From Frankiales bacterium (GTDB lineage: Bacteria > Actinomycetota > Actinomycetes > Mycobacteriales > SCTD01), in assembly GCA_025464695.1 (NCBI GenBank), contig JAODNQ010000099.1, positions 1 to 8,222 of the forward strand: a stretch of DNA of 8,222 nt. The letters are read 5' to 3'. Position numbers and translations under genes: made by a program. Under the pieces are notes generated by a model that was given only the letters and a program-made list of their open reading frames with translations, ran no database searches and was not told the origin of the DNA. Of this stretch, positions 1 to 4,716 are shown piece after piece. Positions within the stretch are counted from its first letter, which is position 1; each line of letters begins with the position of its first letter.

Positions 1-55
1 CCTGCCCAGTGTCCAGGCCCGCGTCGGTGCCTGCTTCCACAACTTCGGTCATGCC

Positions 56-721
56 GTGTCCTCCCCGAGCCGCCGCAGCGACTCAGCGTCGAGGTCACGC
101 CCTTACACAGACGATCTGACACGCCCCGCGCTGTTGAACGTTGAGGCTCGGTTCGTATGGCTCTTCGAGTACATGAGCGGCCTCGACGACGCCCTGCAAC
201 GCGCATCGGCAGAGGACGTGCAGAGGAGCCTCCACGCCTTGGCGGACGAGTGCCGTGGCCTCTGGTATGAGTACTACGCAGTCGCGGACGCAACGCGGCT
301 GCAGACATTCGGACTAGCGGGCAACCTGCACAGCGTGGCCTTCTTGATGTCCGAACGGTTCCACGCGCTTCTCCCGGACTGCCTAGACCGTGCTAACAGG
401 TTGGTCGAGGTCCTGCGCGACAACAAGTTGTACAAGGGGCAGCGCGAGTTCGATCAGCAGGCCCCCACCACTCGGCAGGTCTTCGTGCTCGGACAGACTT
501 TGTTGGTCACGGCGACGCAGGACCTGAGGCGCCAAATCATGCTGGACAAGGAGCGACTCCAGGCTCGTATGGAAGCCGCCGCTGCCCCGGTTGGCGTCGG
601 TGACGGCGCGCCTATGCCGGACGCAGCGCAGGACCCGTCCATGCCTTCAGTCGCAGCCACGACCACGGGTGCTGCCACGGCCATCGCCATAACAACAGCC
701 GCCACAGCCGGTACGACCTAG
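56..721 (+). CDS. Unrecognised protein, N-terminus uncertain, probably cut by the left edge
   Basis: I do not recognise the family. The frame reads without a stop from base 2, and the first possible start inside the window is the GTG at 56, giving 221 residues. That GTG has no Shine-Dalgarno sequence and no TANNNT box just upstream, so the true start is probably to the left. Roughly residues 25-172 look like a soluble, mostly helical domain rich in Leu, Arg, Asp and Glu, with an aromatic patch (WYEYY, 70-74). There is no signal peptide or membrane segment in the core. The tail is different: about 175-200 is a Pro/Ala/Gly linker, and 199-221 consists almost entirely of Ala, Thr, Gly and Ile. 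Codon choice is more relaxed than in the other genes here (TTG, CTA, GCA, ACA, GTA, CGT are all used), which suggests accessory or transferred DNA. The regular codon structure supports a real gene; the function is open. Confidence 0.6.
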   Translation: MSSPSRRSDSASRSRPYTDDLTRPALLNVEARFVWLFEYMSGLDDALQRASAEDVQRSLHALADECRGLWYEYYAVADATRLQTFGLAGNLHSVAFLMSERFHALLPDCLDRANRLVEVLRDNKLYKGQREFDQQAPTTRQVFVLGQTLLVTATQDLRRQIMLDKERLQARMEAAAAPVGVGDGAPMPDAAQDPSMPSVAATTTGAATAIAITTAATAGTT

Positions 722-944
722 ACCGCAGACACGAAGCAGCTTCCACATACCAACGGCGTCCGGCGCCCCCCGCGTGGCCTCGGGAACTCGCTCGCGGGCT
801 GGAGGGCAGTGCCACTTACCGCTTGCGTCCCGTCGCCCCAGCAACGTCCGCTCATGCCGCGGGTCGGGCGCGCGCGGACGGCACGTCGTGCTTCATCGGC
901 GCCGTTCTGCTTGCCGCGCCTGGTGCTGTGTGTGGGGAGGTCGG

Positions 945-957
945 TCCCGCCTCGGGA
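945..957 (-). terminator. Small hairpin just after the TetR gene
   Basis: TCCCG and CGGGA form a perfect 5-bp inverted repeat around a 3-nt loop, 3 nt beyond the stop codon of the TetR gene. There is no T-run on the minus strand after it, as is common for actinobacterial terminators. The stem is short, so this is a weak candidate. I see no gene or other convincing structure in the rest of the spacer 722-944. Confidence 0.3.
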
Positions 958-960
958 GGT

Positions 961-1608
961 TCAGGCAAGGAGGAGGCGAACCCAGGCGTCGGCGAGCCAT
1001 GTACCGACGTCCTCAAGGGTCCAGCCGCGCTCATGGGTTAGCAGGGCCCAGAACTCCGCGCTGTTCGTGCTCCACAGGATGTCGGCTACCTGCCGGTCAT
1101 CGAGGTCGGCACGCAGCTCTCCGGTGGCCCGAAGCTCGCCGGCCAGGCGCAGCATGTTCTTGGCCCGACGCTCGGTGATCTCGCTGCGCAGCGCGTCGCA
1201 GGCTGCGTCCGTGCGCGCTGCCTCTCGGAGTACGAGGTGTACCGGCCCGACCCGCGCGTTGACCTCGACGAGCGCGAGGGCGTACGTCGCGAGCTTGTCG
1301 GCGGCACCCTCGGCTGCCCGGACCCGGCGGACGTAGTCCCGGTCCTCGGCAACCACCGCGTCGTCCTGACCTGACAGCGCGGTCTCCACGAGCTCGCGCA
1401 GCAGGGAGGGCTTGGGTCCGACCGCCGCGTACACGGTGTCGACGGCGACGTTCGCAGCGCGGGCGATGTCGGCGACGGTCGTGGCCACGTAGCCCCGCTC
1501 GACGAACAGCTTGCGCGCCGCGTCCAGGACGGCCCGACGCGTCGCGAGCGCCTGCGCCTTGCGTTGCGGCGCCGTGTAGCCACGTCGGGCGTTGACCGCG
1601 TCTCCCAC
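961..1608 (-). CDS. TetR/AcrR-family transcriptional regulator
   Basis: Likely a dimeric DNA-binding repressor released by a small ligand. From the chosen start (GTG at 1608, 215 residues), the first TetR helix covers about 23-39 (AVLDAARKLFVERG). The helix-turn-helix follows at about 43-63 (TTVADIARAANVAVDTVYAAV region), then the usual VGPKPSLLRELV step into the ligand domain. The C-terminal two thirds is all-helical and family-variable, so the ligand cannot be read from it. The frame can extend to an ATG at 1671, but that would overlap the start of the divergent gene at 1670, and the extra 21 residues do not look like TetR. The GTG at 1608 has a TACCGT box 7 nt upstream, which suits a leaderless transcript. 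It is divergent from the small protein/methyltransferase pair, with an inverted repeat in between: the classic arrangement of a local repressor and its target. The family call is strong; the exact start is moderate. Confidence 0.9.
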   Translation of the reverse strand: MGDAVNARRGYTAPQRKAQALATRRAVLDAARKLFVERGYVATTVADIARAANVAVDTVYAAVGPKPSLLRELVETALSGQDDAVVAEDRDYVRRVRAAEGAADKLATYALALVEVNARVGPVHLVLREAARTDAACDALRSEITERRAKNMLRLAGELRATGELRADLDDRQVADILWSTNSAEFWALLTHERGWTLEDVGTWLADAWVRLLLA

Positions 1609-1615
1609 GAGCTCT

Positions 1616-1621
1616 ACGGTA
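1616..1621 (-). promoter_or_regulatory. Possible -10 box (TACCGT) of the TetR gene
   Basis: On the minus strand TACCGT matches the actinobacterial -10 pattern TANNNT and ends 7 nt before the GTG at 1608, so transcription could begin at the start codon. No convincing -35 hexamer is visible. This is inference from spacing. Confidence 0.35.
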
Positions 1622-1630
1622 CCCACATTC

Positions 1631-1649
1631 GTCCGACAGCCCTTCGGAC
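1631..1649. promoter_or_regulatory. Inverted repeat between divergent genes, candidate TetR operator
   Basis: GTCCGA and TCGGAC are perfect 6-bp arms around a 7-bp spacer (19 bp in all). The repeat lies in the roughly 60-bp spacer between the TetR gene and the divergent small protein. Size and position suit a TetR dimer site controlling both directions. The binding protein is inferred from context only; an RNA hairpin is the alternative. Confidence 0.4.
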
Positions 1650-1669
1650 CAATACTGAAGCGAGTGGTC

Positions 1670-1972
1670 ATGGTCTACGCCTACGAGCAGGACGTGCCGA
1701 TCGACGTCGAGCTCTACACCCGCATCATCGACAACATCGGCCCGGAGCCACTCGCAGGTCTGCTGGTCCACCTGTGCGTCGTCCGCCCGGACGGCGGGCT
1801 GCGCTACCTCGACGTGTGGGCGAGCGAGCAGCAGTGCGCGGAGGCGTTCGAGCGCCGGATCCACCCCGCGGTCGCCGCCGCCTTCGGCTCCAGCACCCCA
1901 ATGGGCGAGCCTGAGGTCCGACGCTTGGACCTCGTCCACGCGAGCGGAGCCCTCACGGTGGACCTCGCATGA
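1670..1972 (+). CDS. Conserved small protein of unknown function
   Basis: A 100-residue soluble protein. The ATG at 1670 is chosen because the chain then begins MVYAYEQDVPID, which looks like a natural N-terminus; the frame extends to 1592, but the added residues run back into the TetR gene. Visible parts: an alpha-beta opening with GPEPLAGLLVHLCVVRPDGGLRYLDVW at about 24-50, then an acidic helix (ASEQQCAEAFERRIHPAV) and a C-terminal strand. The pattern (short strands around a helix, a W after a conserved LRYLDVW, a later IHPAV) recalls small ferredoxin-like, antibiotic-biosynthesis-monooxygenase-sized proteins, but I see no catalytic motif. Its stop overlaps the next gene's start by ATGA, so the two are probably translationally coupled and controlled by the divergent TetR protein. 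Confidence 0.78.
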   Translation: MVYAYEQDVPIDVELYTRIIDNIGPEPLAGLLVHLCVVRPDGGLRYLDVWASEQQCAEAFERRIHPAVAAAFGSSTPMGEPEVRRLDLVHASGALTVDLA

Positions 1973-2451
1973 CCGCCCCGACGACCACGAGCCCCCGGGG
2001 CGCAGACACCACCCGCATCCCGCCGCCCCTGCTGTTCGCGGCCCCGTTCCTGTTCGGGCTCGCAGCGCAACAGGTGGAGCCCCTACCGTTCGGCCACCGT
2101 CACGTCACGGAGCCGCTCGGAGCGGCGGCCCTGGCGAGCGGGCTGCTGCTGGTGGGGTGGGCCCTGGCCGCCGTGCACCGAGCGGGAACGACCGTCGTCC
2201 CCCACCACCCGGTGACCGTGTTGCTCACGAGCGGTCCGTACGCCCTGAGCCGCAACCCTATGTACACCGGTCTCGCCGTCGCGATGGCGGGCGGTGCGCT
2301 CCTGGCCGACAGCTGGTGGCCTCTGGCACTCCTGCCCCTGTCCGCGACGCTCGTCAGCCACCTCGCGATCCGGCCGGAAGAGCGCTACCTCGCGACGGGG
2401 TTCGGGGACAGCTACACCGGCTACTGCTCAACCGTGCGCCGCTGGATCTGA
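1969..2451 (+). CDS. ICMT/PEMT-like membrane methyltransferase
   Basis: A 160-residue integral membrane protein of the isoprenylcysteine carboxyl methyltransferase / phospholipid methyltransferase type. In this superfamily S-adenosylmethionine donates a methyl group to a lipid-like or prenylated substrate in the membrane; the substrate of this bacterial member is unknown. Hydrophobic segments lie at about 20-34, 50-69, and a long hairpin at about 101-133. Family signatures are GPYALSRNPMYTG at 89-101 (the RxPMYxG cofactor motif), a glutamate pair at 137-138 (EERY), and a closing FGDSYTGY segment before a basic C-terminus. The length suits the compact bacterial members. The ATG overlaps the preceding gene's stop (ATGA), so the pair is likely one transcript, probably under the TetR protein encoded in the opposite direction. 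No clear terminator is visible in the 138-bp spacer that follows. Confidence 0.82.
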   Translation: MTAPTTTSPRGADTTRIPPPLLFAAPFLFGLAAQQVEPLPFGHRHVTEPLGAAALASGLLLVGWALAAVHRAGTTVVPHHPVTVLLTSGPYALSRNPMYTGLAVAMAGGALLADSWWPLALLPLSATLVSHLAIRPEERYLATGFGDSYTGYCSTVRRWI

Positions 2452-2589
2452 GCGCCCACCCGCGGGCCAGCAGCAGCCCTCCTTCGGGCCGTCGACACGC
2501 AGCAGCAGGTCATACACCTGCCTCTGCTGCTGGTCGCGCTCATCAGCGACCCGCGGTCTGCCGGAGCCGCCTCTGGGCTGCTCCGCTTG

Positions 2590-3042
2590 CTACGGAGGGT
2601 GCACCAGAGCGAGCACCGCATCGACCACCGCCGTGAGCGGCTGCCTGGTGTCGAGCACCAGGTCGGCAGAGGCGACCAGGACCGGCTCGAACTCCCGGCG
2701 GTCGGACAGCACGCGCTCGCGCTCGGCGGCATCCTTGCCGAACTCGTTCGACGCCCGAGTGGCGAGGCGAGCGAGCAACAGGTCTTCCGGGACGGTGAGG
2801 ACGACCTTCTGGTCCCAGCGGAAAGCTCCTTGCTCCTCCGAGCAGCCGGCGAGGAACACGAGCTCGTCCCCCCGGTCAGCCAGCAGGCGCGCGACCGCCT
2901 CGACGTCCCAGTGCCACACGCCGTTCCGGCGCCGCGTGCTGTACCCCTCGTCCACGTCGAACGCCGAGTAGCCGCGCCGGCGCAGCTCGGCGACGACCGA
3001 AGACTTGCCGGTGCCGGACATCCCCGTGATGAGCACCCGCAC
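2590..3042 (-). CDS. Small P-loop kinase-like ATPase
   Basis: A 150-residue soluble protein of the adenylate/shikimate kinase-like P-loop group, often annotated only as an AAA-family ATPase. The Walker A motif is GMSGTGKS at 7-14, followed by an alpha helix and a DVDE segment at 29-32, where related kinases place metal- or substrate-contacting acidic residues. LVFLAGCSEEQG at 61-72 occupies the Walker B-like strand. An arginine-rich, lid-like stretch (ARLATRASNEFGKDAAERERVL, about 91-112) follows, and the chain ends with DTRQPLTAVVDAVL, typical of nucleotide kinases. The acceptor substrate cannot be read from the sequence. The start is a GTG with no Shine-Dalgarno sequence but a TACAGT box 6 nt upstream, so the mRNA may be leaderless. 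It is convergent with the methyltransferase gene and shows no operon partner. Confidence 0.85.
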   Translation of the reverse strand: MRVLITGMSGTGKSSVVAELRRRGYSAFDVDEGYSTRRRNGVWHWDVEAVARLLADRGDELVFLAGCSEEQGAFRWDQKVVLTVPEDLLLARLATRASNEFGKDAAERERVLSDRREFEPVLVASADLVLDTRQPLTAVVDAVLALVHPP

Positions 3043-3048
3043 CGGCGC

Positions 3049-3054
3049 ACTGTA
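3049..3054 (-). promoter_or_regulatory. Possible -10 box (TACAGT) for leaderless transcription of the P-loop kinase gene
   Basis: On the minus strand TACAGT fits TANNNT and ends exactly 6 nt before the GTG at 3042, the spacing expected if transcription begins at the start codon. The gene has no purine-rich ribosome-binding site. No good -35 hexamer is seen. Confidence 0.4.
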
Positions 3055-3069
3055 GGAGCCGCTCGGGCA

Positions 3070-3083
3070 GGAGCGTTCGCTCC
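3070..3083. promoter_or_regulatory. 14-bp inverted repeat upstream of the P-loop kinase gene
   Basis: GGAGCG and CGCTCC are perfect 6-bp arms around a 2-bp centre. The repeat lies 27-41 bp upstream of the GTG at 3042, about where a -35 region would be, so it could be an operator. No regulator gene is adjacent; the role is inferred from position. Confidence 0.3.
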
Positions 3084-3162
3084 CACCGCTGTCCGGGACG
3101 GGTCAGTGCCTCGACCCCGTGCGGGTCCAGGCTGGGAGGGGCTACCCCTGGCCGTCACACGT

Positions 3163-3174
3163 CCCCGCAAGGGG
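3163..3174 (-). terminator. Hairpin downstream of the DUF4230 gene
   Basis: CCCC and GGGG pair around a 4-base loop (GCAA on the plus strand), about 40 nt beyond the stop of the DUF4230 gene. A second small hairpin, AGGGG-CTA-CCCCT at 3137-3149, lies further on. Neither has a T-run. Together they may end the minus-strand transcript before the P-loop kinase promoter. This is weak evidence. Confidence 0.25.
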
Positions 3175-3214
3175 CCGGACGGCGCCGTGCAGCCGATGCG
3201 GTCGTCACGCTCCC

Positions 3215-3907
3215 CTACGGACGGGCCTCCGGCGTGAAGTCGACGTGCACGTCGGAGTAGCCGAGCGTGCCGAGCAGGCCGGTGAGCATCGAGCGGGTGT
3301 TGTCCTCGGCCCGCTCCTGCATCTCGCTGGCTCCAGCCGCCAGGACCATCTTCCGCTGCGCGATCAGGTACAGCTCACGCTCGCTGGTGGGGTCGTCGGA
3401 GAAGACGCCACCGAGGCGGTCGAGCAGCCCGCGCTGGCGCGAGTAGACCCGGCTCTGCTCGGGGTCGACGCGGGCCTCCGACAGCGCCGCAGCTGGCAGG
3501 ACGATGTCCACCCGCCTGCCGTCCCCTGACACCGCGACCGCGTCCTTCGCGATCCCTCCGAAGTCGACGTAGGAGTCGACGCTGCCCTGGGCCACGAACA
3601 GGGTCCGCTCGCCGGCCACCAGGGACGGCACGTTGTCGACGTCCTTCTCGAGGTCGACGACCACCTGGAAGCTGCCGGTGGCGGCCTGGAAGCGGGCAAG
3701 GTCGCTCAGCTTGGTGAGCAGCGCAGGACCACTGCGGTCGACGGTGTCGGTGGAGAAGGGGTTGGACAGCGAGGGCAGGCTCAGGCGCACCAGTCCGACC
3801 GCGAGCAGCACGAGGACTGCGGCGGTCAGGGCCGTCCCGGGCCGGAGCCATCGGCGTCTGCGCCTGACACTCGGTCGCTCTGTCACGAGGGCTGCTTGCC
3901 CGCTCAC
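3215..3907 (-). CDS. DUF4230 protein, single-pass membrane protein
   Basis: A 230-residue protein anchored by one membrane helix; the biochemical role of the DUF4230 family is unknown. From the GTG at 3907, a basic stretch (about 13-23, RRRRRW region) precedes a hydrophobic helix at about 25-44. The rest would therefore face outward if the positive-inside rule holds. The soluble part is typical DUF4230: LARFQAATGSFQVVVDLEKDVDNVP at about 70-94, GERTLFVAQGSVDSYVDF at about 99-116, a strand pair with DGRRVDIVLPAAAL, and YSRQRGLLDRLGGVFSD at about 155-171. The start is uncertain: the frame also allows TTG at 3919 and GTG at 3886. The GTG at 3907 is preferred for the GGGAGG just upstream, although the gap to it is short. 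The gene is divergent from the unrecognised gene at 3981, with about 70 bp between them. Confidence 0.85.
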   Translation of the reverse strand: MSGQAALVTERPSVRRRRRWLRPGTALTAAVLVLLAVGLVRLSLPSLSNPFSTDTVDRSGPALLTKLSDLARFQAATGSFQVVVDLEKDVDNVPSLVAGERTLFVAQGSVDSYVDFGGIAKDAVAVSGDGRRVDIVLPAAALSEARVDPEQSRVYSRQRGLLDRLGGVFSDDPTSERELYLIAQRKMVLAAGASEMQERAEDNTRSMLTGLLGTLGYSDVHVDFTPEARP

Positions 3908-3968
3908 GCCCTCCCGCAACGGGCTGGGGAGCGACCGACGTCAGGCTCCGCCGGGTCTGGGACAGGTC

Positions 3969-3974
3969 TAGCCT
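3969..3974 (+). promoter_or_regulatory. Possible -10 box (TAGCCT) for leaderless transcription
   Basis: TAGCCT matches TANNNT and ends 6 nt before the ATG at 3981. The gene lacks a Shine-Dalgarno sequence, so transcription starting at or next to the A of the ATG is likely. No clear -35 element is visible. Confidence 0.45.
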
Positions 3975-3980
3975 GCGGCC

Positions 3981-4541
3981 ATGGACGGGCCGACGAGGCG
4001 TCGGTGGGAGCAGTCGCTGCTCGAGACCCGCCGTGACGCTGACGAGGCGTTCGCCGCGTGGCGGCGCGCCGGCGGGTACCGGGCGCCCGGCGAGGCTGCC
4101 AGTTCGCCGGCCCTGTTCGCCGTCCTGTGCAGGGCTCAGGAGCGGTACTACGCGACGGCCGCCGAGTGCTGCCCGGAGGACCTCGACGGCTGGCTGCGGG
4201 GACTGCGCGACGGCGACCGGGGGACCGTCGACGAGGTCCTCCGGTGGCTCGAGGCGGACTACTTCGCGCGCGGGACCGGCTACCTCAAGCAGAAGCTGCT
4301 GGTGCAGCTGTGCCGGACCGCGTTGACGGACGAGGACAGGGACAGGCTGCGCGCCGTCCTGCTCCACGTCTGCGACCAGGGACCCCGGACCGAGTTCCGC
4401 GACGTCCGGCGCCTCGCGCGACGCCAGCTCGCGAGCGCCGGCTTCGCCGCGGAGCTGCGGGCCCTGGCCGCGTCGACCGAGAGACAGACGACCCGAGAAG
4501 CAGCCCTGCTGCTCGCTGCCGCCGTCGAGTCGGCGCTGTAG
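3981..4541 (+). CDS. Unrecognised helix-rich soluble protein
   Basis: I do not recognise the family. The ATG gives 186 residues with strongly GC-biased third positions, and the gene is followed 2 nt later by a strong hairpin, so it is very probably real. It looks entirely helical: amphipathic stretches at about 5-30, 43-64, 67-95, 99-114, 117-132, 138-152 and 153-186, separated by short polar turns, which might be a HEAT-like or helical-bundle arrangement. Notable residues are a cysteine pair at 63-64 and single cysteines at 50, 111 and 131, too scattered for an obvious metal site, and a YFARGTGYLKQK segment at 94-105. There is no signal peptide, membrane span or catalytic motif. It is divergent from the DUF4230 gene and convergent with icmF, so it stands as a single-gene transcript. 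Confidence 0.75.
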   Translation: MDGPTRRRWEQSLLETRRDADEAFAAWRRAGGYRAPGEAASSPALFAVLCRAQERYYATAAECCPEDLDGWLRGLRDGDRGTVDEVLRWLEADYFARGTGYLKQKLLVQLCRTALTDEDRDRLRAVLLHVCDQGPRTEFRDVRRLARRQLASAGFAAELRALAASTERQTTREAALLLAAAVESAL

Positions 4542-4543
4542 AG

Positions 4544-4576
4544 CCGCCGTCGCCCGTGCTCGTCGGGCGACGGCGG
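4544..4576 (+). terminator. Strong hairpin terminator after the 3981-4541 gene
   Basis: A perfect 13-bp stem (CCGCCGTCGCCCG with CGGGCGACGGCGG) closes a 7-nt loop and begins 2 nt after the stop codon. There is no T-run, which is usual for actinobacterial intrinsic terminators. Position and stem strength make this a convincing transcript end. Confidence 0.8.
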
Positions 4577-4661
4577 GAGTCGACCGTACCGACGGCCCGA
4601 GTGCAAGCACCTGGACACCGACGCAGCTCGGGACGAGGGCGACCAGCGGGCCGCAGCACGA

Positions 4662-4704
4662 CGACGCCCCGCCCCTGCCGGCGTGCGGCGGGGACGGGGC
4701 GTCG
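4662..4704 (-). terminator. Strong hairpin terminator after icmF
   Basis: The outer stem is a perfect 10-bp repeat (CGACGCCCCG with CGGGGCGTCG). It continues as CCCC with GGGG and GCCG with CGGC, interrupted only by single-base bulges (A4694 and T4676), around a short GCGTG loop. It starts 12 nt beyond the icmF stop. With the hairpin at 4544-4576 it separates two convergent genes. Confidence 0.8.
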
Positions 4705-4716
4705 GGAGCGCTGGAC

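Noticed and set aside
722..960. Possible small gene or RNA in the spacer after the first gene
   Set aside because: Several short frames exist, but none shows a start signal or protein-like composition. No tRNA arms or T-loop sequence were found, and the only structures are short inverted repeats such as GCACG-T-CGTGC at 881-891.
1097..1939. A 280-codon minus-strand frame crossing the TetR gene and the divergent small protein
   Set aside because: It overlaps two genes with clear family or coding signatures, and its Arg/Gly/Ala-rich product is typical of an out-of-frame reading.
2452..2589. Terminator between the methyltransferase and P-loop kinase genes
   Set aside because: Only 4-5 bp stems are visible (GCCC-N6-GGGC at 2476-2489; CTCCG-N7-CGGAG at 2581-2597, which overlaps the kinase stop codon). 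These are too weak to call.
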